Assembly (NCBI GenBank): GCA_038502055.1
Contig: JAXRKN010000037.1
Coordinates: 5,736,501-5,800,500 of the forward strand
Source of the DNA: Tanytarsus gracilentus
Lineage: Eukaryota; Arthropoda; Insecta; Diptera; Chironomidae
Length of the DNA stretch: 64,000 nucleotides
Reading direction: 5' to 3'
Part shown: piece by piece, positions 28,087-39,104 of the stretch
Layout: each line of letters starts with the position of its first letter
How positions within the stretch are numbered: the stretch's first letter is position 1
Position numbers and translations under genes: made by a program
The notes under the pieces: generated by a model
Told to the model about the DNA's origin: nothing
Seen by the model: the letters and a program-made list of their open reading frames with translations, nothing else
Databases searched by the model: none

Positions 28087-28119
28087 ATTCACCGGTGAAT
28101 GTGATTTTGGTGATCACCA
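28087..28119. repeat. Two consecutive perfect palindromes
   Basis: ATTCACCGGTGAAT (28087-28100) is a 14-bp perfect palindrome. TGGTGATCACCA (28108-28119) is a 12-bp perfect palindrome. Their centres lie 20 bp apart and both are built from TCACC/GGTGA half-sites. They sit just left of the foldback repeat. They could be a dimeric transcription-factor site or part of the insertion context of that repeat. Confidence 0.5.
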
Positions 28120-28133
28120 GTGACGACTTTAAA

Positions 28134-28565
28134 GTTTTTAGAATTTTTGGGTATAAATTTTTTTATATTTTTTTCTAAAAAATTCTAAAAATTTAAATGA
28201 CTGAAAAACTTTTTTGTAAGTGGGCATTATCGGAAATATTATTTCAAAAGATATCAAATTAACTTGTAAAAACTTAAGTTTGATTTTTAAAATTTAAAAA
28301 AGTGCAGAAATTTCTTTGATTTGAGCTTGAGGGAGTAAAAAATTTAAGTTTGCATTTTAAAATTTAAAAAAGCGCTAATTTCTGAAAAATAATAAAAATT
28401 TTCTTACACAAAAAATTCTAAAAATTTGAATGACTGAAAAAACTTTTTGTAAGTGGCCATATTTTGAAAGATTACTTCAAAAGTTTTTTCAGCTTTTAAA
28501 TTTTTAGAATTTTTTAGAGAAATAATAAAAAATTTAATACCCGAAAAATTCTAAAAATTTAAGAA
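28134..28565. repeat. Foldback / MITE-like repeat with ~80-bp terminal inverted repeats
   Basis: The left part (about 28134-28215) and the right part (about 28484-28565) are near-identical in inverted orientation. Both contain TTTTTAGAATTTTT, then (C)GGGTAT(T)AAATTTTTT, then CTAAAAAATTCTAAAAATTT and a CTGAAAAA tail. Inside, a ~75-bp direct repeat occurs twice (about 28178-28253 and 28410-28482, sharing AATTCTAAAAATTT, TGACTGAAAAA and TTTTTGTAAGTGG). A shorter ~40-bp repeat also occurs twice (about 28272-28314 and 28340-28384). No coding capacity is present. The structure fits a non-autonomous DNA element or a foldback element that has partly duplicated internally. I see no clear target-site duplication. 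Confidence 0.6.
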
Positions 28566-30300
28566 AGAATTTTCAGTGTATTCTATAATTTCTCAATGAA
28601 AATTTCCTAGTTTAAAAAAATTTTAGCTTGAAAAAATCTCTATCAAGTTGTCAAAATTTACTTAAAATAAAATAAGAAAATTCAAAACTGCACTGAAAAC
28701 ATTTACAAAAAAAGCTGAGATAAATGCCACGAGACATCACGTATTTAACTTTTATTTCTTAGAACAGAAATTAAGATAGTGCGACTACCATATAAGCGAG
28801 AGAAAGAGTCACCACTTCTCGACGACATCTTAATTTTCACTCTCGGTCGTCTTGCACTTTTGCTCTTCTTTAAATTGATAAAAACAAGCCTTAAATATCT
28901 CGAGAATGGAAAAACGTGCAAATGTGCAAATTACACATGGTCTTTATAGAGGAGATTGTAATTAGTAGTTGCTACTGTATATATACTCATGACCGGTCAG
29001 TCGTGCTGCGGAAATCATTCTCATCATCTCATGCTCGAATTTTTTTTCAACGCGGTCCTGACCTTATTGGCAACCTCGATTGCAATGTCTATGAAACATT
29101 GCTGAAGAATTTTATCAATTGATGATTTTTTTTTATCTATCGGAAATTAAACTTTTTTTCTCCGACTCACTATGCAGTCACTATTCAGAGGAAATTCAAA
29201 AGGATTCAGTTAAATCACAAAAAAATTTTCATTTGTCATTAATTTTAAAACATTTTTTCTCTTTTTTGTAAGTAAATCAATCGTGACAGAAAACATGACG
29301 CGCGTGTGTTTGTTGATGAACATAAAAATCTCTCAGTCCGGATGAATAATGAAACATGAAAGCAGATCAAGATTATTTTATCTTAATTCTTCGTAATAAA
29401 ATAATTAATTGATTTAAAAGTGATTATGCTGCTCTCTTTTTATTCCTCTCATGCGCGCATTCTTCTCCTCAATGTGGCTCTTCGCTGATGGTGTGATGAT
29501 TAATGAATAATTTGAAAAGATTGACTTCATTGTATGTAAGGATTTCATTGTGACTCTATTGAACGTTTATGTACACCAATATTTTGGAGACTGATAAATG
29601 ATTAATTGAATTTGAGTCATCGAGGGAGTTCAGATGAAGTTTGTCTGGGGTAAAATTTTATTGGAATTTGTTAAAATTTCAGAAGAAGCTACAATTTAAG
29701 GTGAAAAGTCCTGATGAGAGGATAACACATTTAAATTTATTTAACCCTTCACAGCATATATTTTATAAACTTTAAAAGCAAGTTTATATGCTTTTAAAAT
29801 ACAACTAACAACTTGTCAACAAAGTTTTTTAAAAGGTTTTTTGTTGATGCATCGCGCGATTCTATATAAAAAATTTTAATTAAAAGTTAAGATTTTAAGA
29901 TCTGAGTACGTTAACCACATTAACGTATTTAGAAAATTTGATTCTTTCAAACTTCAATAATCCGTTACGAATAAAATCTACTCAACACGTGACTTCCTTC
30001 TAAATTCAAATATTTTAATGACATTTTTAACTTCAACTGTTTCTTCTTTGCTTTTTATTTTCGTTGTGCGCACGTATCGTCCATGCTCATATGATTTTCA
30101 ATGCAAAATTATTCTCAGTTTTTTAAGCTCTTTTTTTAAAACAAGATATCTTAGCAACCATTGAGGTTGAAATCAACAAAATTTCGTCAATAACAACAGT
30201 TTTCATATTTGCCTCTTTTTTGAGCTGCAATAGGCATTTATAGAATAAAAGAGTGGAAACGAAAAAAGTTTTTCACTGTAAACATCGAGACTGACAACAG
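28566..30300. other. Intergenic AT-rich region between the foldback repeat and RSPH3
   Basis: No protein-like frame or RNA gene recognised. The only structure I noted is a perfect 8-bp inverted repeat TACGTTAA/TTAACGTA with a 5-nt spacer at 29907-29927. Confidence 0.5.
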
Positions 30301-30312
30301 TTTTTAATTCAT

Positions 30313-30318
30313 TCAGTT
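30313..30318 (+). promoter_or_regulatory. Candidate initiator for the upstream RSPH3 promoter
   Basis: TCAGTT at 30313-30318 matches the insect initiator consensus TCAKTY. It lies 76 nt before the ATG of the upstream RSPH3 first exon (30391), a sensible 5' UTR length. No clear TATA box or DPE accompanies it, so this is a suggestion only. Confidence 0.3.
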
Positions 30319-30390
30319 CGAGTAAAGGCGCGCAAAAGTATTTTTCGTGGTTATTTCTTTTTTTGTTAAATTTTTATAAGTGTTCATAAG

Positions 30391-30614
30391 ATGCCTACAT
30401 GCTCGGAAAAAAGATCTAAATTGGAGCCAGAAACGAGTAATGAAAACAGAAAGGATGCGCTACTACTGGATTTCCCTCAAAATGCAGGTGTCAGATGGAA
30501 TAAAAATGTCCCACCGCCAAATCAATATAAAGGCATTTACACATGGACCAGCACGCCACGCGTTGCACAATACTCAAATCGTAAGCTCGTTCGAGAAAAT
30601 CTTAACCTTCAAAG
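30391..30614 (+). CDS. RSPH3 alternative first coding exon (upstream, isoform B)
   Basis: A 74-codon open exon starts at ATG 30391, preceded by an in-frame TAA (30367-30369). It ends at a canonical donor (AAAG|GTAAGT) with two bases of an unfinished codon. That phase is exactly what the common RSPH3 exon at 35266 needs, giving R then ESQPCQNLMFDRRVVRG. The peptide carries YTWTSTPRVAQYSNRKLVRE, which resembles the Tyr-Thr-Phe-x-Ser-x-Pro-Arg segment that precedes the conserved MFDRRVVRG core in radial spoke protein 3 of other organisms. Isoform B would be 390 residues. It skips the two exons at 32574-33320. It could also be a separate transcript start used in a different tissue; RNA is needed to prove the junction. 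Confidence 0.65.
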
Positions 30615-32048
30615 GTAAGTTCAAGGATATTTTTGTATAACGATCTACAAGCACGTCAACGCGTCACTTTTTTCCTCTTTCGCGTTTCTCTAAATTCTCT
30701 AATTAATGCTGCGCGAAATAAGTCATTCACTCTTCATTCAGCATTTCTTTATATTTTATTCCTGTCGCGCAAAAATTCTCAGAACCAAACGCCACTCACA
30801 AAAAGTGGACGTCTACATGCGATTTCCTTTTTTGTCGACTGCAAAACCGAGCATAGGCTAAAAACAAGACGAAGCCCATAATATTTATGATAGTGTCAAA
30901 TGACAGCCTTTTTTCTGACGCCAAGTAATCAATTTTATCCTAGTGTCTAGCTTTGATTGTGATGAATGAGTGTGCAATTTTTTATTTACGGAGCGATTGC
31001 AAAAAAATTTCGGAATTTCATAATCATTTTTTTATTTTTCACTCTGAAGTGTTTATTTGCATCAAGGACGTTGGGAAGGGTCAAATAATATTTCGATTTT
31101 TTTAAAATTTATCACTCCCACGATTAATTAAAGTGTCCCTCCATTGACACCTCATGTGAGAATCAATTTAGTTGAATAATTTTCCAATTTGAAAAATCCA
31201 TATTCGAATATCCTCGGAAAATTTCGATTATCACCTAAAGTCATACATGCTCACCACACACTCATTTCATTCACTCTCTAATTATCCTCGGCTAAATTAA
31301 CCTAGATAGTTTTCTTTGCTACAATGCTACAAATTGACCATTGACACACTTCTCCATTATTACCAATTTTGATTAATAATAAATTATCAGCGACGATTTG
31401 TCTTCTTGTTATTGCTAAAAAAACATGTGTTGTTGTCGTGCCGTATGACAGCCAATAAAAAAGTTTATAAGTGTGGAAGAATGCAAGGATAACTTGAAAA
31501 AAAAAATGTGAAGACAAAAGTTTCTCGAAATTGGGGCATAATTTTGATTTATTAAACTTTAAGCGAAAGTTTTTCGGCGTGAGCTTTTTTATGAGTTGAA
31601 TAATTTTTTTCAAGGTTAACATTCCTCAAGACGATGGGTAATGTAAAAATTGTTCTACGTGGTTAAAAAATAATTGAGGTGATACAAAAATTAAATCACC
31701 TTAAATTTATCACTTTCTCTTCATTTTTAATTGTTCTGCAGTCATCAATTTAAAGCATTATCAAGTGCCTTCTTGAGGGTCATGTGAGTTCGCGAGAAGG
31801 AAGTGTGGCAATTAATTATTCTTTCTTTGTAAGCATGAAACGGATAAAAATATCATTCAAGTCCATCGACTTAAATTAAGAGGGAATTTATTTATTGTTT
31901 ATTCAAAAGTGTGTGGGAGGAAAATTGCCTGAAAATTCAATAAAATTTCTTCTTTTTCCAATCGACCACGCTTCGGTTCTCTCTCTAGCCGCGCTAAGCT
32001 CACGAAATTTTCTCATTATTTTCCTCAGCATGAAAAACAAAACATACA

Positions 32049-32253
32049 ACTGACCAACGTTTACTGGTCAGTCATTCGGCCGCTGAACTTACACGGGGAA
32101 AGTCGTGAAAATCGAAAAGTGCCAGAGAAGAATTTTGTTGTACTGCGTTGTGTTTGAAAAGAAAATATTTACCTCAGTTGATTAGTTTTTAAGGAATAGT
32201 TTTGTGATTGAAGGAATTGGATGTGATAAAAAGGAATTAAAATGTCATAAAAA
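32049..32253 (+). promoter_or_regulatory. Candidate Inr+DPE core promoter and 5' UTR exon
   Basis: Two overlapping initiators (TCAGTC 32068-32073 and TCATTC 32072-32077) lie here. With +1 at the A of the second (32074), AGTCG at 32101-32105 falls at +28 to +32, a perfect match to the DPE consensus RGWYV. A perfect 8-bp inverted repeat (ACTGACCA 32049-32056, TGGTCAGT 32065-32072) overlaps the start. A good splice donor (AAAA|GTAAGC) follows at 32254. The exon has no long frame. It could serve RSPH3 isoform A (ATG 320 bp downstream of the donor) or be the non-coding first exon of CCDC6, with RSPH3 nested in its intron. Confidence 0.45.
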
Positions 32254-32573
32254 GTAAGCAATTGCGACACTTTGGCCAAGAAAATAAAAAAATCATTTTC
32301 CCATTCACCAAACAAAAAAAAAGAAAATCATTTATGTAATTAGATGTATTGCGTTCAAGTTTAACTATTCACTATGTACAACACATCCATGCATTATTCA
32401 CCAAAAAAGAGTAAATTTTGGGAGCAAAATTTCCATAACTCCTTCTCTTACCTTACACAAATAGGAAAATATTGTACACGAAACAAAATGAGTGTGTCTA
32501 AATTAGCAGCATTGCGATAACCATCAAAGCGATAACAAACAACGAACTTTTTTTTTGGCATATGTTGTAAAAA

Positions 32574-35500
32574 ATGCCTGCAGCAGTCCCACTCGAACAC
32601 ACGAGCGAGATTGTTGTTGACAGTGAAGTTGCTGAGGAATTTCCCAAAACTACTTCAGTTGCGGGTCCGAGTAATAAGCCTGAAGCGATTGTTCGACCAC
32701 TAAGGCGTCGTGAACCGTCCGATGACGAAAATCGATCGTCTGATATTGAAAATTTAGAGGCACAAATAATTCAGAATTTGAACAAGTTAGAGAAGTCCGA
32801 AAAGGACATTTTTAAGCAATCGGGTAGCGAGAAAAAATCAAGAAAAGGCACTCATGATGTGAGTATTTTTTGATGAGTGAAAAAAAGTTCTCATCTCACA
32901 TGCCTTAATTTAGGTTAATGCATTGTCAGGGTCTACGGATTCAATCATAGCTAAACGTCCACTTTTTGTAACCACCGTACCTCGTGGAATTTTTCTTCCA
33001 CCTCAACCGATAGTGCGTGAAATTGTGGCTAAGCCACGTCAAATTTACGCCTATGCCAGCCATCCACGTATCCTCGAACAAACTAACCACCATCAGCTCC
33101 AGCAACAGCAGCACCGACGCCGTGAATTTCTCTCGAAACAAAGCAGTATTAACAACAATTTCAATCAATTACTTCATCGGAATTTAATATCAAAGAATAT
33201 TCGGTCGTTTGATGAGCTCGTTGAGACACGACTAAGTCACGACTCTCGCGGCAATTATGACAGAGTTGACGAGGGATCTATTCGTGGTGGAATTGCAGGC
33301 GTTAAAATAACAAGGACAAGGTAAATTTATGTCGAAGATAGCGTTGAATGAGAATTGTATGGAAAATGTGCATTTGAAAAAAAAATCGCTTTTGATCGAT
33401 GCATATCACACAAGGTCATCTCAATGCTAGAAAAAAATGGAAATTTCTCAGACCGACCGATTAAATTATTTCATGCGGCACAGCGAGTGGGTTTTTTTCA
33501 CAGGGCATTCATTAAAGAAGCTTTGACGTTACCGAATTGACGCTTGAGTCCATTTCACTTCCGAAGAAATTCATAAATTTTCCTTTATGCTAATTTGATT
33601 CCTTTCTTTATATTTCTTTATAGTTTTTACATTCTTTCATGTTCACTTTTTTTTTGTTCCATCGAATTTCATTATGTGAAATTTATGTGTTAATGAAAAA
33701 AGTCGTAGACAGTTGGAGTGGGCGGTTCATACCGTCAATTTATAAAGTTAGAATGTCTTTATTTAGAAAATATTCACGTTGTTATACAAAAATAAATCAT
33801 AATGAATTGAATATACATTAAACAAGTAAAAATTGTCTGTCAGCATAAAAAAAATTCTTAATTGCTTCGCGAACCTTTTTCAAAAATTAACATATTAAAA
33901 GAAGAAATCCTTTGATTAATTGAGTTCTAGAAGTATAATTTCCACCCCGTGATGTCATATCAAAGCGACCGTTGACCTGATAAGCTCTGACCCTTCTTAC
34001 ACTATTCAACACTCATAAAATATTTTCTTTCATGAAATTTCTCATCGTCGCCATAAGGGTTATTCGTAGATTCTTGCTTTAATCTGCATACTTTAGTCGC
34101 ACATTAATTTTTCAAAAGCCCTTTTCTCTTCGTGCACAGTACAAAGCATTTCATTTTCGTGACTTAAAAAATGACTAACAAGCTTTCGCATTGACGCACG
34201 GATTTCTCTATGGAATTTCTCATTTTATTTCGCTATTTTTGTCATTCAGAAAGTTGTTGATTGTTTTGCATTCGAAAAAGAAAAAATGAAAGTGTTAAAT
34301 TTGACATTTCTGGCGTTTAATTCGTTATAGAAAAAAATAACTTAAGCCGCACATTATGATACTCGTGCGTTGAAAGTTCATCACGCAAAAAAGGTTCTTA
34401 TGTCAATGTCCTTATGGATTGCTTCGTGACATTAGTTAATTGTGTAGCAATTTACACAAAAAAATCGAGAATCAATAGATTCATTGAGATCTTGCCTGAG
34501 TAATCAATATTGATGATGAAATGGCATGAAAAAGCTTCTCGCAAGCTTTCATTTCGTTGTGGCATTGATCACTTTCACTTTTTTATTCCTTACAGGAATT
34601 TTTATTAAAAACTTTAAAATTTCTTCAAAACAAATCATCTAACAAGAAAGATTAAATTTTCATGGACATTCATCAACTCGTGCATTTAATCTAATTCTGA
34701 TAAAAATTTCCCGCAAGTTCTTTAATCAATTATTTACCTTAGCGATGAAGAAATTTATACATTTTGATTAATTGCTTTACTATCTCTCTATTTCTCTATT
34801 CATCAAAGGGTGAAACGGAAGTTTTTCTCCACAAAAGAAGTGAAATTCATTTTCTTGTCATTACAATGAATCACTTTGAGGTGCTGCTTGCGATATTTTC
34901 GCAGTTTAAAAATAGCAAAACGCTTGAAGGTTTTGCATGCCAGTTATGCGAAGCTTGAGCATGGTTAAAACTCACGAGCTTTTGTAGCAATTTCTCATTA
35001 AATAAAAATTACTAACACACACATTTTTGCGGAAAATTAAAATGACGCTGTGATTCATTTTGTTATTTTTTCACTCACTCAAGGTCAATGTCGGCATTTT
35101 GCTATGTTGTATTTTACTGCATGGCAGTTAAACGGTTGAAAGTATTCTTTTATTACTTCAAACGCGATGTTTTATGAAGAGTGAATGACTGTACCCTAAT
35201 TGGAGCAATATAAGACTCCACTTAAAGTGCGCATACAAAATTTATGATGCCCCTTTTTTTCACAGAGAAAGTCAACCATGTCAGAATTTAATGTTCGATC
35301 GGCGTGTTGTGCGTGGCAGTAATTTTGCATCGACAAACTTCCAGCCGGTAAGTTTCACTTGAAATTCTTTATAGTTTCTATGAGAAAATATTTTTGTAGC
35401 ATTTTTGATAATTCCGAATTATAAAATAGTAGAAAATTTAAATTAATTTATTTGTGAGTTGAATTTGACCTGTTTTGCACTTTTTCTTTTGCCTTGATTC

Positions 35501-36748
35501 TTCCCTACTAAAGTGGAATCCAAATTTTATATACGCTGGACTTCTGTCTGGAAAGGTAAACGTGGATTCGAAAGTGCACCAAAATTAATTAATTATTTCC
35601 AAAATTGATTGTTTTAGTTCCCCTTCTCTGTTTATAGAAGCACAATATTTTAGTAGAAAAAAAGCTCACAAGACAGCAACAATTATATTTATTATACCGT
35701 CCATTTTAAATATTTTCTAACCTCCAATTATCACAAAAATTTAGGGTGGTGGTGGTGGTGGTGAATGTGATCAAACCCGTAAAGAAGAAGAAGCTAAGCG
35801 TCGTCAATTGCTGAGAAAGCGTCAAGTAACGAGAAATCAACGTGGCGTCATAGGCACACCGCCACCAGTTAAAGGCAGAAAGCATGAAACAATTCAAACG
35901 GAAAAGTATCTAGAGGAAGTGAGTAATTGGCATGGTAGTAATGATTATGAGGTTAGGTAATAATTTAATAAACGATTTTTTTACAGCTTTTTGCACGACC
36001 CCCAGAACTCGAGCAATCGTCACAAACTGATCTTTTCCTACAACGTCCACCAACCCCACATTACGTTGCAGGTAAGTTTGCGCTTTTTTTGATTTAAGTC
36101 GTAACCTTAAAAAATTTCATTTCATAGCGAAAGTTGGCGTCGATGTGGCAACAGAAATAAATGAGGGAGAACTTTTTGACTTTGACTCAGAGGTTCAGCC
36201 AATTTTGGAGGCTCTGATTGGACGAACTCTACAGCAGGCTTTAAATGAGGTCGTTCATGAGGAAGAGATTGCCGAGTTGAAGGAACAGCAGGCAAAGATG
36301 CAAGCAACACGTGAGGCTGAATTGGCCGAGTTGAGACGATTGGAAGATAAGGAAAAGAAATTGCAAATTGAAAAGGTAAAAATATCACGTCAAAGTCAAG
36401 TTAATAAAATTAAAATTTTACATATTTTAGGAACGTCGTTCGTTTGAGGATGAAATTGCAGATCAACACATTCTCAATATTAATGAAAGAATTACGGCAG
36501 CGAAGCTTTTACAAGGTCACATTGCTGACCTCCTGCCAAGCGTGTTAGAGTCAATTGAGTCTGTGAAAAATGCTGAAAATAAAGAAGATTTGCAGCAAAA
36601 GCTGACACCATGGCTTGCCGAAGAGGTGGCGTCGGAAATCGGTCAAATGGTGGATTCGGAAGAGCTTTTACTTGAGATTGTGAAGGAAGTTTTGCTTCAT
36701 CGCGCAGAAATGTACGCGAAGATGGACGAGGATTCCGATGAAACTTGA
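32574..36748 (+). CDS. RSPH3: Radial spoke head protein 3 homolog (isoform A, eight exons)
   Basis: Structural protein of the axonemal radial spoke stalk; vertebrate RSPH3 also anchors protein kinase A. Exons: 32574-32858, 32914-33320, 35266-35347, 35514-35555, 35745-35918, 35987-36071, 36128-36375, 36431-36748; 1641 nt, 546 residues, all junctions in phase. Start ATG 32574 follows an in-frame TAA at 32568. Diagnostic segments, in order, are YAYASHPRILEQ, QNLMFDRRVVRGSNF, RKHETIQTEKYLEE, SQTDLFLQRPPTPHYVA, VGVDVATEINEGELFDFDSE, a charged helix (ELAELRRLEDKEKKLQIEKE) and ADLLPSVLESIE. These follow the human protein closely. The exon starting at 35745 opens with a GGT run coding six glycines. 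The small exon 35514-35555 (14 codons) is the least certain. AATAAA at 36825-36830 is a good polyadenylation signal. A second N-terminus is described separately. Confidence 0.9.
33321..35265 (+). other. Large RSPH3 intron
   Basis: Bounded by donor AAG|GTAAAT at 33321 and acceptor TTTTTTTCACAG ending at 35265. The other RSPH3 introns from the common part of the gene are 56-208 nt, so this one is exceptional. Frames inside it (for example 33355-33540) are not convincing as coding. I see nothing else in it. Confidence 0.5.
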
Positions 36749-36824
36749 TACATTGAACAGAAATTGAGCACTTTATTGAGTCTCCTTATAAACATTTTCA
36801 TGTATTAACTATTTTTTCCCTCTT

Positions 36825-36830
36825 AATAAA
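36825..36830 (+). terminator. RSPH3 polyadenylation signal
   Basis: AATAAA, 76 nt after the RSPH3 TGA, is the first canonical signal downstream. Confidence 0.6.
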
Positions 36831-37718
36831 ATTCAAAAAAAATTGCAAGTTAAAATAACGGTTTTTAAAAATTCAAATTGAAATTTTTACAGGGTGCGCA
36901 GCTTGTGCAAAGTGAATTTAAATTGCGAAGTTACCACTCTTTGTGTAAATAATTTTTCACGTCTTATCGCTAAATCTAAACACGAATTATCCATTAAGCG
37001 AGTTCAAAGAAATGATTTAAAAAAGCTAAGTGTTGTCAAGCAGGAAAAGTTGAAAATCCAGTTTACAGCCCTGAGAAAAAAAAATACAAAAACAATTTGC
37101 TAAAAGTCAATTTTAATTTTCATTTTAAAAAGAAGCATTAAAGGCCTCTAAGTTGGAGCATAAAGTGGTCAATAAGGTAGGCAAACGTGATTATTGTTAA
37201 TTCAATTAAAAGAAATCATCAGTTTATGTGAAATATTGCGAAAAAATCACAAAAACCTGCAAGCACATTGAAATTTTCGAATTTTTCAATTTTCCATGCA
37301 TAATTTTACTTGCAAATGAGTGTGATAAGCGCTAATAGGTGAATCCAACTGCGATTAGTACATTCCATTGTGCCTCATAAGTTACCGTGACCTTTTATCG
37401 CCATAAAATTGAAAAATTAAATTTCTCCTTTAAAATATCCTTTCTTCTTCTTCATTCGCATATCTTTCGGTGCTGTATGCAACTTCATCTTCTTATTACT
37501 CAAAGTATAATTATTTCAGTGAATGTTTAAATATTTGTTATGTATGTTTTTTTGCTGTATGTTATCTACTTTTCGGATATATCTGTGTATGTGCAAAAAA
37601 ATGTGATTAAAAAAAAGAGTTGTAGAACAATGTCTGATCGCAAAAATTTACCTCTCTCACAAGGACAGACAACTAAAAAAATACTTTCATTTAATTGCAG
37701 TCCGACATTTCAATCGAA
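36831..37718 (+). other. RSPH3-CCDC6 interval with probable CCDC6 5' UTR
   Basis: CCDC6's first coding exon begins after an acceptor (TTTAATTGCAG, ending 37700), so an upstream non-coding exon must exist. A candidate is a plus-strand stretch of about 36895-37175 ending at a plausible donor (AATAAG|GTAGGC). The frame inside it at 36894-37103 starts at GTG and resembles nothing I know. The alternative source of the 5' UTR is the exon ending at 32253. I cannot choose between them from sequence. Confidence 0.35.
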
Positions 37719-39104
37719 ATGGACACTTCGGGCTCTCTCTGCGACTCGGAATCGCTTGACGGAATGTCGCTCAACAACTCATCGATGGCACCGCCATCGC
37801 CCGTGTCGCGTGATCAACTTCAAAAGCGCATAGATAGTCTCACTCAACAAAATAAAGTGTTGAAAGTCGAACTCGATACATATAAAATTCGTGTTAAGCA
37901 ATTATTAGAGGAGAATAAGACACTGCGACAGGCATCGGTGAATATACAAGCAAAGGCGGAACAAGAAGAAGAGTACATTAGCAATACGCTTTTGAAGAAA
38001 ATTCAGGCGTTGAAGAAGGAAAAAGAGACATTGGCACATCACTATGAGCGAGAGGAAGAGTGCTTGACCAATGATTTGTCGCGTAAGTTGGATCAATTGC
38101 GCCAAGAGAAGTGCAAACTCGAGTTGACACTCGAACAGGAGCAAGAATGTCTCGTTAATAAGTTGATGCGAAAAATTGAGAAGCTCGAAGCTGAAACTCT
38201 CGCCAAGCAGACAAATCTCGAGCAATTGAGACGGGAAATGGTTGAATTAGAAAATACTCTTGAACAGGAACAGGAGGCACTAGTCAATAAGCTTTGGAAG
38301 CGAATGGATAAGCTTGAGGCTGAGAAACGATCTCTTCAAATTCGCTTGGATCAGCCGACCGAACCGCCAGCTATTCAAAAACAACAGCTTCAAGAGAATG
38401 GCGACGAGGCAGTCGTATTGACATCGCACATTAAAACTCTGCGTTCTGAAGTTGAAAAATTGCGCAACAACTTGGCAGCGGCTGAGCGTGAAAATCTCGA
38501 GAAAACTCAACACTATCAAATTGAAGAGCGTCACATTCGTGAGGAAAATATGCGATTACAGCGAAAACTGCAACTCGAAGTTGAGCGCCGTGAGGCACTT
38601 TGTCGCCATTTATCTGAATCAGAGAGCTCATTGGAGATGGAAGAGGAGAGAATCTTCAACGAAAATGTCGGCATGTCTCGTACTCGAACGATAAGCTCGC
38701 CCATTCCCGTTCATAGTCCATCGAGCAGTCGACCTTTGTCGCCGACACGATGCTATGCATGCGGAGCTCAGTTACTGGTAAATATTTAAATAGCCCTCAC
38801 AAAAATAGTAAAGATAATTTATTCATTCAATGCTTTATATTTTTAGGGTCGCCGTGAACGTTTCATCAAGCCAGCAATCCCACTGCCAAGTCTCGGCTTA
38901 AATACCTCAGCAAACGCTTCAATTCCAAATCATCACTCGTCTCAGAATATTAGCAACAACAACGGTAGCGGCGGTGGAGGAAGCTTGTCATCGCTTAATA
39001 ATTCATTAAGTTCAACAAGCTCAAGCTCATCAACATTACCATCTCAAAGTAGTGGCAACATTTCCGTATCTTTCGTTCAGCCACCGAGTCCCATGATGGA
39101 CTAA
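37719..39104 (+). CDS. CCDC6: Coiled-coil domain-containing protein 6 homolog
   Basis: Homolog of human CCDC6 (H4), a coiled-coil phosphoprotein implicated in the DNA-damage checkpoint and known as a RET fusion partner. Two coding exons, 37719-38777 and 38847-39104, give 438 residues. The start is the first ATG after the acceptor at 37700 (MDTSGSLCDSESLDGMS); the frame upstream of the acceptor lacks an ATG. A long heptad-rich coiled coil begins near residue 30. It contains AEQEEEYISNTLLKKIQALK, LEQEQEALVNKLWKRMDKLE and MRLQRKLQLEVERREALCRH, nearly identical to the human repeats. It ends with LSESESSLEMEEERIFNE and SSPIPVHSPSSSRPLSP, the conserved serine/proline tail. The last exon is Ser/Asn/Gly-rich and divergent. 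No DNA-binding or catalytic motif is present. Identification is secure; molecular role in insects is inferred. Confidence 0.93.

Noticed and set aside
29907..29927. TACGTTAA/TTAACGTA inverted repeat as a functional site
   Set aside because: Only 8-bp arms of AT-rich sequence; such repeats arise by chance in a window of this size.
32941..33168. Minus-strand frame inside RSPH3 exon 2
   Set aside because: Antisense shadow of the in-phase RSPH3 exon.
36894..37103. 69-codon frame between RSPH3 and CCDC6
   Set aside because: Starts at GTG and resembles nothing known. Kept only as a possible CCDC6 5' UTR exon.
37905..38631. Minus-strand frames opposite CCDC6
   Set aside because: Leu/Cys/Ser-rich antisense of a Glu/Lys coiled coil, a standard artefact.
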